Made by a program: the position numbers and the translations under genes | The notes under the pieces: generated by a model | The model's database searches: none | What the model was told of the DNA's origin: nothing | What the model saw: only the letters and a program-made list of their open reading frames with translations | From: Paenibacillus hamazuiensis | Lineage (GTDB): Bacteria > Bacillota > Bacilli > Paenibacillales > NBRC-103111 | Reading direction: 5' to 3' | Assembly: GCF_023276405.1 (NCBI RefSeq) | Contig: NZ_JALRMO010000001.1 | Coordinates: 5,208,001 to 5,272,000 of the forward strand | DNA: 64,000 nt | Part shown: piece after piece, positions 1 to 7,899 of the stretch | How positions within the stretch are numbered: position 1 is the stretch's first letter | Layout: each line of letters begins with the position of its first letter

Positions 1-528
1 TTTATTTTCGATAAGTTTAAGATTGGTCTTCTCTTGAAGTCCTTGAAACAACGGCAGCCCGCTGCCGAGCAGGACAGGAGAAACTGTGATTTTGTACTCA
101 TCGATTAGATCAAGACCCATCACGTGGTGCGCAAACCTGGGACTGCCGAGGATGACAATATCCTTTCCTGACTGCTCTTTCAAGTTCAGGATTTCTTCCT
201 TGACATTCTCTTTCACCAGTCTGGAATTGTTCCATTCCACTTTATCAAGCGTCTTGGAAAAAACAATTTTGGATGTTTGCTCAATCCACGCGGCATGCTC
301 CAGTTCATGCTGTGAACTTGAGGGGTTCGACGGCACCATGGGCCAATAGCTGAACATTAGTTGATAAGTGCCCCTACCCCAAAGGACGGTGTCGGCCGTA
401 CTCAAAATTTGCGCCGCGTGTTTCGCTAAATCCTCATCATATGAAACCCAGCCAATGTCCATTGCGCCATTAGGCCCTTCTACAAAACCGTCAAGCGATG
501 CATGCAAAAATAAAACAAGCTTTCTCAT
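1..528 (-). CDS. Dihydrofolate reductase-family protein (RibD C-terminal-like), 3' end cut by window edge
   Basis: The minus strand reads open for 176 codons from an ATG at 528 to the window edge, so the C-terminus is missing. It begins MRKLVLFLHASLDGFVEGPNG, the usual opening of the stand-alone RibD-C/DHFR-like reductase family, with the family's GRGTYQLM-type motif near residue 50 and the VILGSPRF segment (residues ~124-131) of the nucleotide-binding part. Such proteins are cytosolic NAD(P)H-binding reductases, usually of unknown substrate. GGAGAG lies 5 bases before the ATG. The family call is firm; the substrate is unknown. Confidence 0.85.
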   Translation of the reverse strand, partial: MRKLVLFLHASLDGFVEGPNGAMDIGWVSYDEDLAKHAAQILSTADTVLWGRGTYQLMFSYWPMVPSNPSSSQHELEHAAWIEQTSKIVFSKTLDKVEWNNSRLVKENVKEEILNLKEQSGKDIVILGSPRFAHHVMGLDLIDEYKITVSPVLLGSGLPLFQGLQEKTNLKLIENK

Positions 529-556
529 ATAAGGCTCTCCTTTGTTTATGTGATGT

Positions 557-585
557 AATGTATTGACTACATGTTACCATGTAAA
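557..585 (-). promoter_or_regulatory. Putative promoter with palindromic operator
   Basis: Reading leftward, TTTACA (585-580) and TACATT (562-557) are separated by 17 bases and lie upstream of the DHFR-family gene. The spacer and part of the -35 are covered by the inverted repeat TACATG-GTAA-CATGTA (568-583), the position and shape expected of a repressor site. No regulator gene is adjacent within the window. Confidence 0.4.
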
Positions 586-784
586 GCTTTAACTTCCCAG
601 CTGTTTCCCTTAGCGTAAATTCCCTAATTTGAATCCAATTTATTAATATATGTTACATCGCGTGCTGACTGGAAGGATAAACGTCTGTGTGGGATTTATC
701 ACAGCACTAAATATGTATAAATTAGTCAATTCGATCCCTTTAGATTCCCATTGATCTTTAGGCCAATTCGCTGACAATGCACTG
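586..784. other. Remainder of a ~330-bp gene-free stretch
   Basis: The gap between the DHFR-family gene and the VOC gene (529-854) holds the promoter/operator at 557-585 and the terminator at 785-814. The AT-rich part in between shows no convincing open frame or RNA. Confidence 0.5.
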
Positions 785-814
785 AAAAAGAGCAGGTTGC
801 CGTAGCGCCTGCTC
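785..814 (-). terminator. Intrinsic terminator of the VOC gene
   Basis: Arms GAGCAGG (790-796) and CCTGCTC (808-814) form a hairpin. On the minus strand it is followed by a TTTTTC tract, 41 bases past the VOC stop codon. Confidence 0.6.
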
Positions 815-854
815 CGAAACAATCTAATTATCTATCATTCTCCGTTAGTTTTCC

Positions 855-1340
855 TTATTTATTACCGAGTTGTTCCGCCAAACCGATTAGAAGTCCTTCA
901 ATTCCACGAATGTAGCAGAGCCGATACGAGTCCTCGTATTGAACCACTTCGCCAACGAGCTGAGCACCATACTTAGTGAGTCTGGATACCATTTCGTCAA
1001 TGTCTTCAACGGCGAACATGACGCGTAGATAACCGAGGGCATTTACAGGAGCAGTTCGGTGATCTGATATAGTAGGTGGGGTGAGAAATCGCGAAAGTTC
1101 AAGTCGGCTGTGGCCATCCGGGGTAACCATCATAGCAATCTCTACACACTGTGAACCCAGCCCGGTTATGCGACCAGCCCATTCACCTTCGACTGTAGCA
1201 CGCCCTTCGAGCTTCAAGCCAATCTCCTCGAAGAAAGAGATTGCGTCATCTAGGGATTCTACAACGATGCCAACATTGTCCATTCTTAGTAATTTATTTT
1301 TATGAACGGCAGATGTTTCCCCTTTTGATTCATTGGACAT
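855..1340 (-). CDS. VOC-family (glyoxalase/bleomycin resistance-like) protein
   Basis: This 161-residue protein has one vicinal-oxygen-chelate unit starting at about residue 19 (LLRMDNVGIVVESLDDAISF) and a second half starting near residue 103 (GYLRVMFAVEDIDEMVSRL). This is the paired beta-alpha-beta-beta-beta layout of metal-dependent lyases, dioxygenases and drug-binding proteins. The DNVGIVVES strand lacks the usual His metal ligand at its expected place, so the metal site may be altered. The ribosome site AAGGAGG precedes the ATG. It is a single gene with its own terminator. The substrate cannot be told from sequence. Confidence 0.8.
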   Translation of the reverse strand: MSNESKGETSAVHKNKLLRMDNVGIVVESLDDAISFFEEIGLKLEGRATVEGEWAGRITGLGSQCVEIAMMVTPDGHSRLELSRFLTPPTISDHRTAPVNALGYLRVMFAVEDIDEMVSRLTKYGAQLVGEVVQYEDSYRLCYIRGIEGLLIGLAEQLGNK

Positions 1341-1431
1341 GTTAATGAATCCTCCTTGTCTGCTCTCCTCTTATTTTTTCAAATTTCAAGTGTGAACTCA
1401 TGAAGGCTCCTTCTCTACGCTTACTCGCCGT

Positions 1432-1881
1432 CTACTGTTTCTGGTCACGCAGGTGCGTCATCAGATCGTCCAGCGCATTGGACCAGCCGTCGTAAAAGAA
1501 CTTATCGCCAGGTTGACCGGCCAATCCGCGCAGGTGAAAGATCATCTCGGTGCGGTCGCCTTGTGCAGTGAGGGTTAGGGTCACGACAGGGGAATCCTCG
1601 ATGGGAGCATCGGGGTGACCCCAGGTGAATACGAGCCGTTCGAAAGGTACGACATCGAGGAATACACCTCCGGTGTGATACTCCTCGCCGGTTTTGACAT
1701 TGACCATTGTGTAGCGGTAGCGTCCGCCTTCGCGGACATCGAAGGAGATGGACTCCAGAGGTGTCGAAGGCAACCAGGCGGCGAGTTCATTCTTCTCGGT
1801 CCAGGCGCGCCACACGAGATCGCGGCGGACATTCAGGGTTCGGGTGATGGTAAACTCTGGTACGGATGTGGACATGGTCAT
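1432..1881 (-). CDS. SRPBCC/AHSA1-domain protein
   Basis: The 149-residue product has the AHSA1 (START-like) fold signature: a FTITRTLNVRRDLVWRAWTE opening, a GGRYRYTMVNV strand and a C-terminal helix around FFYDGWSNALDDLM. These small cytosolic proteins bind hydrophobic ligands in a helix-grip cavity. I chose the ATG at 1881 because GGAGG sits 7-8 bases upstream, and because this start overlaps the stop of the upstream ArsR gene by four bases (ATGA), implying translational coupling. An in-frame upstream start exists but would lie inside the regulator gene. ArsR plus AHSA1 is a recurrent bacterial pair of mostly unknown ligand. Confidence 0.88.
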   Translation of the reverse strand: MTMSTSVPEFTITRTLNVRRDLVWRAWTEKNELAAWLPSTPLESISFDVREGGRYRYTMVNVKTGEEYHTGGVFLDVVPFERLVFTWGHPDAPIEDSPVVTLTLTAQGDRTEMIFHLRGLAGQPGDKFFYDGWSNALDDLMTHLRDQKQ

Positions 1882-2222
1882 GTTGATTGTTCCTCCTTTT
1901 TGATCATGGACTTGAGGTGTTCTTCCAGTGCGTCGATGCGCAGGTTCCACTCACGGCGGTGTTTCTCGACCCAGGCCGATGCCTCATCGAGAGGTTCGGT
2001 TCGTATCGACAGAGTCCGCCACTGTGCGTTCGCTGTACGTTCGATCAGCCCTGCACGCTCCAGCACCTTGAGGTGCTGGGAGATCGCGGGTGCGCTAATC
2101 TCGAAGGGTTCGGCGATTTCTCTGACAGTCGCGGGCCCCTGTGATAGCTTGGTCAGAATGTTTCGGCGTGTCGGATCGGCGAGCGCAGCGAAGATGAGAC
2201 TGAGTGAGTCCTTCACAGCCAA
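1878..2222 (-). CDS. ArsR-family transcriptional regulator (AHSA1-linked)
   Basis: This 114-residue winged-helix protein opens with LSLIFAALADPTRRNIL, followed by a recognition helix in ISAPAISQHLKVLERAGLI, which is the ArsR pattern. No CxC metal-binding motif is present, so it is probably a non-metal sensor or simple repressor. The start codon is TTG with GGAGG seven bases upstream. The gene is first in a two-gene unit with the AHSA1 gene. The upstream DNA (2223-2260) is very AT-rich and contains a loose TTAAT/ATTAA symmetry that could be an autoregulatory operator. Confidence 0.88.
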   Translation of the reverse strand: MAVKDSLSLIFAALADPTRRNILTKLSQGPATVREIAEPFEISAPAISQHLKVLERAGLIERTANAQWRTLSIRTEPLDEASAWVEKHRREWNLRIDALEEHLKSMIKKEEQST

Positions 2223-2465
2223 TTAATATCCTCCTTAATTAAGTATATTATTAACTATACATTGCAGTGTGTAATCGTGTCAAGCTGCCTAGAAACGGTA
2301 GTGACGCAAGGTCCCAAGAATCTCTTGTGCGCTTAGTTATGTGAAATTAAACACTGCCCTACTGAGCGGGACGTTGCCGAAGCCCAGTGAATCATGGGTC
2401 TTTTTAAGTTGAATTTGGAGCAAAGTTCCGGTTTGCCAAGTAAATCTGCCTGTTTACGTATTGAA

Positions 2466-2488
2466 GGCTGTCGATCGTGTCGACAGCC
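2466..2488 (-). terminator. Hairpin downstream of GNAT gene
   Basis: A perfect 9-bp stem, GGCTGTCGA (2466-2474) and TCGACAGCC (2480-2488), has a five-base loop just past the GNAT stop. The minus-strand tail is only weakly T-rich, so termination is likely but not certain. Confidence 0.5.
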
Positions 2489-2494
2489 TCCATA

Positions 2495-2971
2495 TCAGAG
2501 TGGCAATACGGTTATTAGCTCATTGTTGCAGATTTCTCCGTTGTCGCGGAAGCCGAGGCTTTCATAAAGTTTTTTGGCATGGTGGTTGTCGGGCGCATAA
2601 GGAATCCAGCAGTAACGTGCAGGTCCAGCCGGATAGGTGCGAATGAATTCCAATATTTTATTCATGGCTTCCCGACCGTAGCCCCGGTTCTGATACATCT
2701 TGTCGATCATCAGTCGCAAGATGCAATAGTTGTTGTCCGCAATGGAGGGCAGGTCGTATCCGGTAATTCCATAAGTCAGCATCACAAAACCGACTGGCTG
2801 CTCATCCGCATAAATAGCAAACGGAAACGGATGGCCTCCGTTGGTTGCAAGGACGTAACACGAGGCCATACTGGATAGATTGGACGCAACGAAGCGGCGC
2901 TGCTCTTCCGAAACGGTTAAGTTAAATATGTCCCGGCGGTTTTCCAGCGTAATTTTTCTGAGCGTAATCAT
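2495..2971 (-). CDS. GNAT-family N-acetyltransferase
   Basis: The 158-residue protein carries the acetyl-CoA pyrophosphate-binding motif A as MYQNRGYGREAM (residues ~91-102, matching Q/RxxGxG/A) after the ILRLMID beta-4 strand, and a KKLYESLGF motif B near the C-terminus. Overall it resembles the spermidine/diamine acetyltransferase group (BltD/PaiA type), including the PFPFAIYADEQPVGFVML segment. It would transfer acetyl from acetyl-CoA to an amine in the cytosol. The substrate assignment is inference. It is monocistronic. Confidence 0.85.
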   Translation of the reverse strand: MITLRKITLENRRDIFNLTVSEEQRRFVASNLSSMASCYVLATNGGHPFPFAIYADEQPVGFVMLTYGITGYDLPSIADNNYCILRLMIDKMYQNRGYGREAMNKILEFIRTYPAGPARYCWIPYAPDNHHAKKLYESLGFRDNGEICNNELITVLPL

Positions 2972-3052
2972 GCAGGGCTTCTTCTCCCTTCATCCCTAAT
3001 CGTATTGCGCCGCGGTCGCATAAATAACATACAACTTATACATGAAAAGTAA

Positions 3053-3081
3053 TAGACTTATGTTGAATTTTTTTATATACT
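3053..3081 (+). promoter_or_regulatory. Sigma-A-like promoter
   Basis: TAGACT (3053-3058) and TATACT (3076-3081) are separated by exactly 17 bases on the plus strand. No plus-strand gene follows, only a hairpin terminator about 55 bases downstream. Confidence 0.45.
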
Positions 3082-3087
3082 ATTATG

Positions 3088-3165
3088 TATCCATGCCTTT
3101 TTTAGGGATAACCTTTTCGCATTGCGCATTTGGTTAACCGGCACATAATTGTGCCGGTTTTATTA
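3088..3165 (+). ncRNA. Candidate small RNA (promoter plus terminator, no ORF)
   Basis: The interval between the promoter at 3053-3081 and the intrinsic terminator at 3136-3165 would give a ~75-base transcript. It lies between two leftward genes and has no open frame of useful length. It matches no RNA family I recognise. The call rests only on promoter-terminator spacing. Confidence 0.3.
3136..3165 (+). terminator. Strong intrinsic terminator, plus strand
   Basis: A perfect 10-bp stem, AACCGGCACA (3136-3145) and TGTGCCGGTT (3150-3159), has a TAAT loop and is followed by TTATTATTTC. The T-rich tail is only on the plus strand, so it does not serve the leftward gene ending at 3208. Confidence 0.65.
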
Positions 3166-3207
3166 TTTCATTAGCCTAAACATGCCCGTCAAAGCGCAGC
3201 AAAAACT

Positions 3208-3942
3208 TCAATTAACATGAAAAACGCCAATTATCGTTTCCCCATCAACATCGTAGAGTGGGATATCACGACCACCCGGAGGTCTGCTTTTCTGTAAGGC
3301 CAGTGCTTCCTCAGGTGTCTTTGGGTTCTCACTACCTATTACATCTTTTTTCAGCAAATAGCCCAAAGTGCCGTCCACACCTGAAGCACTAATTAAATCA
3401 GGCATCGTTTCAGGGGAAGTGGCATCTGCGGATGAACCGTATGTCTGCCCTTTTTCATTTTTGGGATAGTCAGGAGCTTTTGCGGGTTTGATATAAAAAG
3501 AACCGATTATGTTCTTCCCATCAACATCATATAGCGGGACAGTTCGGCCACCTAAGGATCCGCTCTTCCGGGGTTCCTCGGGTGCGGTCGGCTGCCCATC
3601 GAGAAAATCTTTTTTCAATACATATGCATTGGCGCCATCCACACTTCCTGCAAGAATTAAGTCGGGCAGCATTTCAGCGGGAGTGTCATCTGCGGCAAAA
3701 CCGTATGTCTGCCCGTTTTCATTTTTGGGATAATGAGGATCTTTTGTAGATGTATTTGCAGAAGCTGGGTACAAACCGGAGCCATCCTTTTGTCCGTTCT
3801 CATTTTTCGGATAACCCGGGGCTTGTGTACGAATTTGATCACCAGCTGCTTTGGAGTCGGGTATAATGGTTTTCATCGAAATGCCGGCGACCAAGACGAA
3901 ACAAACGATCCCGATTTGTAAACCTAATGGATGAATCCGCAA
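3208..3942 (-). CDS. Exported or membrane-anchored protein with duplicated YPKNENGQ repeat domain
   Basis: This is an unrecognised protein of about 244 residues. An N-terminal hydrophobic segment (LQIGIVCFVLVAGISM) predicts a signal anchor. The rest is two homologous ~85-residue units. Each starts with YPKNE(N/K)GQTYG, continues through PDLI.A..VDG..(A/G)Y.LKKD, a proline-rich P..PEE stretch, and ends in GGR.(V/I)PLYDVDG..IIG.F. A third, isolated YPKNENGQ precedes unit 1. I place the start at TTG 3942 because GAGGTGA sits five bases upstream; a GTG at 3951 overlaps that site. Similar single units occur in other Firmicutes as hypothetical proteins. The function is unknown. Confidence 0.7.
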   Translation of the reverse strand: MRIHPLGLQIGIVCFVLVAGISMKTIIPDSKAAGDQIRTQAPGYPKNENGQKDGSGLYPASANTSTKDPHYPKNENGQTYGFAADDTPAEMLPDLILAGSVDGANAYVLKKDFLDGQPTAPEEPRKSGSLGGRTVPLYDVDGKNIIGSFYIKPAKAPDYPKNEKGQTYGSSADATSPETMPDLISASGVDGTLGYLLKKDVIGSENPKTPEEALALQKSRPPGGRDIPLYDVDGETIIGVFHVN

Positions 3943-4083
3943 TCCAATCACCTCTTTGATTTGATACGCCTACGCTTTAGCTTAGCATATATTTATCGCC
4001 ATGGACGTAATGGGTGAATGATAGGTTGCTTACAAAAGACTGATTCAATTGCGGAATCCTGCCCGGTAACGGAGGTGTACCAG

Positions 4084-4374
4084 CTATTGATTTAATACAA
4101 CATATCCCAACCAACCGATAATAAAATAATTGGGCGAATTCAAGAATAAAGCGATGATTCGCTTTCCCTTCTTAATATAAAGGGCCGATCCTATATAAAA
4201 GAAAGGGAATATTAAACCCCAAAGCTCGAATGCCGGAGTAGCCGCAAGATATAACGACAATGGAATAATCAATGCTGCCGAAACGTACAAAAGTCGATGT
4301 TTGTTGAATATAAGTCCTAAAATTGAAATTAATATCGATAAAATCATGAAAGGCCAAAAGAAAAAAGTAATCAT
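4084..4374 (-). CDS. Small hydrophobic membrane protein, unknown function
   Basis: The 96-residue product starts MITFFFWPFMILSIL and has about three to four hydrophobic stretches over most of its length, ending GWLGYVVLNQ. It has no family I recognise. The ATG at 4374 was chosen because GGGAG lies close upstream and the hydrophobic segment starts immediately; an upstream in-frame extension would be polar and run into the promoter region of the divergent wall-protein gene. Confidence 0.55.
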   Translation of the reverse strand: MITFFFWPFMILSILISILGLIFNKHRLLYVSAALIIPLSLYLAATPAFELWGLIFPFFYIGSALYIKKGKRIIALFLNSPNYFIIGWLGYVVLNQ

Positions 4375-4549
4375 CGGCGGCTCCCGTAACACAAAAGTTT
4401 TTGCGAATAACCGTATTTTAACATATCTTGTTGAAAATAACTGCTGTGCGGCCCCTGATTTCCCCAAACACTTGACCTCCCCAAAATCTTCCATTAAAAT
4501 ATTCGACGAACATGAATACCATTATTGCAGGCTGGATATAGGAGAAACT

Positions 4550-5884
4550 ATGAACGCAATGAAAATGATCCCAACTGCGCTTTCGGGCTTGCTGCTGATC
4601 GGTTCTCTGCTTGTTCCGACTGCGGAAGCCTCGGGTTCCGCCCGTTTTACGGACACGACAGATCACTGGGCATCCGAAGCGATAGAATGGGCGATTCAGA
4701 ATCATATCACTCAAGGGTATCCGGACGGCACCTTTCAACCGAACAAGCCGGTGGCGGAAGCGGAGTTTTTGGCTATGCTCTTTCGTTCCACACCTGTAAC
4801 GGAAGCGGTTTATTCCGCGAGCGAACCGGAGTCCGCGGAATCCGGTTTACTTGTTGAGCAGCACTGGGCGGATCCTTTATATAAAAAAGCAGCCAAGCTC
4901 AACTATCCGGTGTCGGGCATTAATGATGCTGCGAAGCGCAGTACCCCTCTCCCGCGTTTGAATGCTGCGGAAATTATGGCCGCTGCTTACGGTTACGATT
5001 ATCAGGGGGAAGACGCCATCATATTCGTTATGGCTAACGATCTGGCCGGAGGCAAGGATGACTCCTTCACGGTGGAAAGCTTCCGCGGAGCGGATCCGAT
5101 CACCCGGGCGGAAGCGGTGGAGCTCATCAAACGCTCCAAGGTTCGGCAGGTGTGCCGCCCACCCGAGCCCGCTTTGAATAAATTGACTGCAAGAGGCGCC
5201 TCATCTTCATCGCCGGCTGATGCGCAAGCCTATTGCAAACAGCCCAAACGGGCGAAAGACGAATTACAGGAGCCGGCCAAAGACAGCAACGACGGCATGC
5301 CTGCGAACAGTTTACCGGCACACGATTCTTCCGGCGAAACTTCATCGGACCGACCCACGCAGGACCAAGCCGCCGAACACACTCCCGTCGCTCAGAAAGT
5401 GTACTATCAAGTTAAAAAAGGAGATACGCTATACAAAATCTCGAAAATGTTCAGTGTGAGCATTAAGGAATTGACCGAAAGCAATCACCTTGACAATCCG
5501 GAACAAATCGCCGCAGGCCAGCTGTTGTATATCCCCGGATTCCAGCTGCCCGAAGGCGAAGGTGAGATCATTATCAGCCAAGTCATTAACGCCACCTTGA
5601 CAGCGTACACAGCCGGCTACGAATCAACCGGCAAAACCCCTTCGCATCCGGCTTATGGCGTCACCAAAAGCGGCAGCTATGTAGAGGAGGGACGAACCGT
5701 GGCAGTTGACCCTGCGGTTATTCCCTTTGGGACGAAGCTGTATATTGAAGGGATTGGCTATCGAATCGCGGAAGATACGGGCTCAGCGATCATCGGCAGC
5801 CGCCTGGACGTATATTTCGAAGATCTGGAGGAAGCGAGACAATTCGGCTTGCAAAGGGGCATCACCGTTTACGTATTGTCCTGA
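4550..5884 (+). CDS. Secreted SLH-LysM-3D domain cell-wall protein
   Basis: The 444-residue protein has a signal peptide (residues 1-28, cleavage near TAEAS), an SLH-type domain (~33-80: FTDTTDHWASEAIEWA, GYPDGTFQPNKP), a weaker SLH-like stretch to ~195, and a Ser/Pro/Glu-rich linker. A LysM domain follows (~286-331: YYQVKKGDTLYKISKMF ... AGQLLYIPG), then a C-terminal 3D domain (~350-444) with its conserved aspartates in VAVDP, AEDTG and LDVYF. The 3D fold is that of MltA/YocH/YuiC-type muralytic enzymes, so the protein is likely a wall-bound peptidoglycan lytic transglycosylase. The ATG at 4550 follows GGAGAAACT and directly begins the signal peptide. A terminator follows. Confidence 0.88.
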   Translation: MNAMKMIPTALSGLLLIGSLLVPTAEASGSARFTDTTDHWASEAIEWAIQNHITQGYPDGTFQPNKPVAEAEFLAMLFRSTPVTEAVYSASEPESAESGLLVEQHWADPLYKKAAKLNYPVSGINDAAKRSTPLPRLNAAEIMAAAYGYDYQGEDAIIFVMANDLAGGKDDSFTVESFRGADPITRAEAVELIKRSKVRQVCRPPEPALNKLTARGASSSSPADAQAYCKQPKRAKDELQEPAKDSNDGMPANSLPAHDSSGETSSDRPTQDQAAEHTPVAQKVYYQVKKGDTLYKISKMFSVSIKELTESNHLDNPEQIAAGQLLYIPGFQLPEGEGEIIISQVINATLTAYTAGYESTGKTPSHPAYGVTKSGSYVEEGRTVAVDPAVIPFGTKLYIEGIGYRIAEDTGSAIIGSRLDVYFEDLEEARQFGLQRGITVYVLS

Positions 5885-5931
5885 ACCGGAAGGCAAGCGG
5901 ATGTTTTTTTCAACCGGTCCACAAACACAGA

Positions 5932-5970
5932 AACACCTTCATTCGGTTATCCGGTGAAGGTGTTTTTCAT
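5932..5970 (+). terminator. Intrinsic terminator of the SLH-LysM-3D gene
   Basis: Arms AACACCTTCA (5932-5941) and TGAAGGTGTT (5955-5964) are followed by a TTTC tail. Confidence 0.7.
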
Positions 5971-6120
5971 TTACGGCGTGCGGCGGTGAGGCGATTCGAA
6001 AAGATGTCGTCGTCCGGGAAAAAAATTGCGGGATGTCCCCCAATAGAAATAATTTCCATCGAATACATATGATTGATGGAAAAAGCAAAGTTCACGGGAA
6101 GAAAGGGAGCTGCAATAATC

Positions 6121-7185
6121 ATGAATCAGGAGTTGCTGCAAGCGTTTAAAAACAAAGATATTCAAACTGTGAAGATCATACTTGCTTCAGGAATCGATTT
6201 GAATCACCGTACGCCGGGAACCGATACCTACTTATTTCGGGCATGGTCCGGACAACGCGATTATGACTTTGAAATTGTTAAGCTGCTGATTGAATACGGA
6301 GCGGACTTGAACGATCCGGCATCTCCCGCCATTACTATGGCAGCGGGAAAAGGCAGCATTCAAGAATTACAATATGTTCTGGATCGGGGAGCTGACATCA
6401 ACGCGGTGTCTCATGTTGGAAAATCCGCTTTATGGCAAGCTGCGTACAAAGGAGATATGGAAGTTGTCAAGTTCCTTCTGAATGCCGGCATAGATATTGA
6501 CAAACATAGCGGACAAGCTCTTCAAATCGCCTCATCCAGAGGGCATCTGGATTTAGTCGAATTTTTGATAAAAGAAAAAGCGGACATTAATTATCAAGTA
6601 TTTAGCAAAAATAATGCAGATCTTTCCTATACGCCGCTTCATTTCTCGGCTATGATGCAGCGATTTGAAATCGCTCGATGTTTGCTTGAGAACGGGGCGA
6701 ATCCTGCATTAAAAAATTATTACGGAGAGCGCCCTTATACGATAGCGGCTAAACAAAAAAATAATGTTTTAGCCGAATTGATTGCTTCATACGAGCCCAA
6801 GGAATTACACGACTTGGAACATAAAATAAAAGAATTAAAAAAAGCAGGTTTCCCGACATCGATTCTTAAGGATTTGGGCGAGGAAAGATCACGGGTAGAA
6901 CTGCCTGCTTCAAAATACGTGAAGTATATAGAGTATTGCTCCATTCACGATGTTACGGAGATGGAGATTGAAGGCATACAAATGTTTAATCTTCTATTTG
7001 AAACAAATGGATATGATTCATTGGGTTTCTTGGTGTGGATTCCATCCAAGAAAGCTCTAGGAAGTTATGAAGCCGAACATCAATCATTAATAATTCTCCA
7101 TGATACGGACTGGAAAAAATTCAGAAAGTCCCCAGGCATCATAATTGATCGAATTTTGGATGGGGAATATGAAATAGTTACGTAA
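6121..7185 (+). CDS. Ankyrin-repeat protein with unassigned C-terminal domain
   Basis: The 354-residue protein has five to six ankyrin repeats in its N-terminal ~230 residues. Examples are DIQTVKIILASGIDLNHRT, FEIVKLLIEYGADLNDP, MEVVKFLLNAGIDIDKH, LDLVEFLIKEKADINY and FEIARCLLENGANPALK. A charged helical linker follows, then a ~90-residue C-terminal region containing MEIEGIQMFNLLFETNGYDSLGFLVW that I do not recognise. It has no signal peptide and is cytosolic. Ankyrin repeats mediate protein binding. The isolated, AT-rich setting is typical of accessory genes, and an immunity-type role is possible but unproven. The start is the ATG at 6121 with AAGGGAG about 11 bases upstream; an upstream in-frame start exists. 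Confidence 0.8.
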   Translation: MNQELLQAFKNKDIQTVKIILASGIDLNHRTPGTDTYLFRAWSGQRDYDFEIVKLLIEYGADLNDPASPAITMAAGKGSIQELQYVLDRGADINAVSHVGKSALWQAAYKGDMEVVKFLLNAGIDIDKHSGQALQIASSRGHLDLVEFLIKEKADINYQVFSKNNADLSYTPLHFSAMMQRFEIARCLLENGANPALKNYYGERPYTIAAKQKNNVLAELIASYEPKELHDLEHKIKELKKAGFPTSILKDLGEERSRVELPASKYVKYIEYCSIHDVTEMEIEGIQMFNLLFETNGYDSLGFLVWIPSKKALGSYEAEHQSLIILHDTDWKKFRKSPGIIIDRILDGEYEIVT

Positions 7186-7202
7186 ATTTACCGGGTGCGG
7201 GA

Positions 7203-7775
7203 TTATCTGTTCATAATATCGATAAACAGTTGATCCCTTTCCTCCTGCTTGCCTTGATAAATGTCCAGGTAATCGAATAGGGCAAAAGAAAAATCGATAA
7301 ATGCCCGGCCATTGGCCGTTATGACATGACCGTCTCTGACCACACGCAGATCGAGAACATTTTCACGCGGAAACGGATCGTCCACGCCCAGCTTTTCGAT
7401 TCTTTCCACAGAGCAGGAAGTGGTAAATTTCCTTTGGTTTAAAACGCCGGCCCTTGCCAAATATTGCGGACCGTTGCATATGGCAGCCAGCAGCTTCTTC
7501 TCCCGATCCAGTTTACGGATCAGCTCGCTCAGCTCTTCCCGTTGATTTCGAATGGGACCGCCGGGGATAATGAGCCCTTCAACATCGTCCAGCCCGATGA
7601 CTTCGGAAACCGTCAAGTCAGGCTGATAATGCAGGCCGGATTCGCTCATTACAGCGTCATAGCTGTAGCCGGCCGAAACGATTTCTTTTTTTCCGATATT
7701 TCTTATTTTATGAAAAGCAAGCGTAATCTCGAAATCGGCGAATTCTTCCGATATAAAACAGATGATTTTCCCCAT
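7203..7775 (-). CDS. DJ-1/PfpI-family protein (type 1 glutamine amidotransferase-like)
   Basis: The 190-residue cytosolic protein has the DJ-1/PfpI layout: an FADFE motif with the acidic residue E16, the GLIIPGGP loop (~67-74), and the nucleophile elbow LAAICNGPQYLARAG with Cys100. Family members act as chaperones, deglycases or proteases/amidases, and many have only the Cys-Glu pair conserved. It is close to the stand-alone Bacillales group. The ATG at 7775 follows GAGGTG. It is monocistronic. Confidence 0.85.
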   Translation of the reverse strand: MGKIICFISEEFADFEITLAFHKIRNIGKKEIVSAGYSYDAVMSESGLHYQPDLTVSEVIGLDDVEGLIIPGGPIRNQREELSELIRKLDREKKLLAAICNGPQYLARAGVLNQRKFTTSCSVERIEKLGVDDPFPRENVLDLRVVRDGHVITANGRAFIDFSFALFDYLDIYQGKQEERDQLFIDIMNR

Positions 7776-7848
7776 TGGCGCACCTCGATTTTTTAATGTC
7801 CTCCTATAATATTACATAAAAAACCAAATGCAGTCACTGGAAGCTTAA

Positions 7849-7880
7849 TGAGGCTGCCGGTTTATGACCCGGCGGCCTCA
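7849..7880 (-). terminator. Hairpin downstream of the MFS gene
   Basis: The stem TGAGGCTGCCGG (7849-7860) and CCGGCGGCCTCA (7869-7880), with one wobble pair, lies 20 bases after the MFS stop codon on the minus strand. The T-tract is short. Confidence 0.5.
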
Positions 7881-7899
7881 TGCAGCACCGGAAACCCGG

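Noticed and set aside
1615-2226. Plus-strand frame of ~200 codons over the ArsR/AHSA1 genes
   Set aside because: It is antisense to two well-supported genes and has no recognisable domain.
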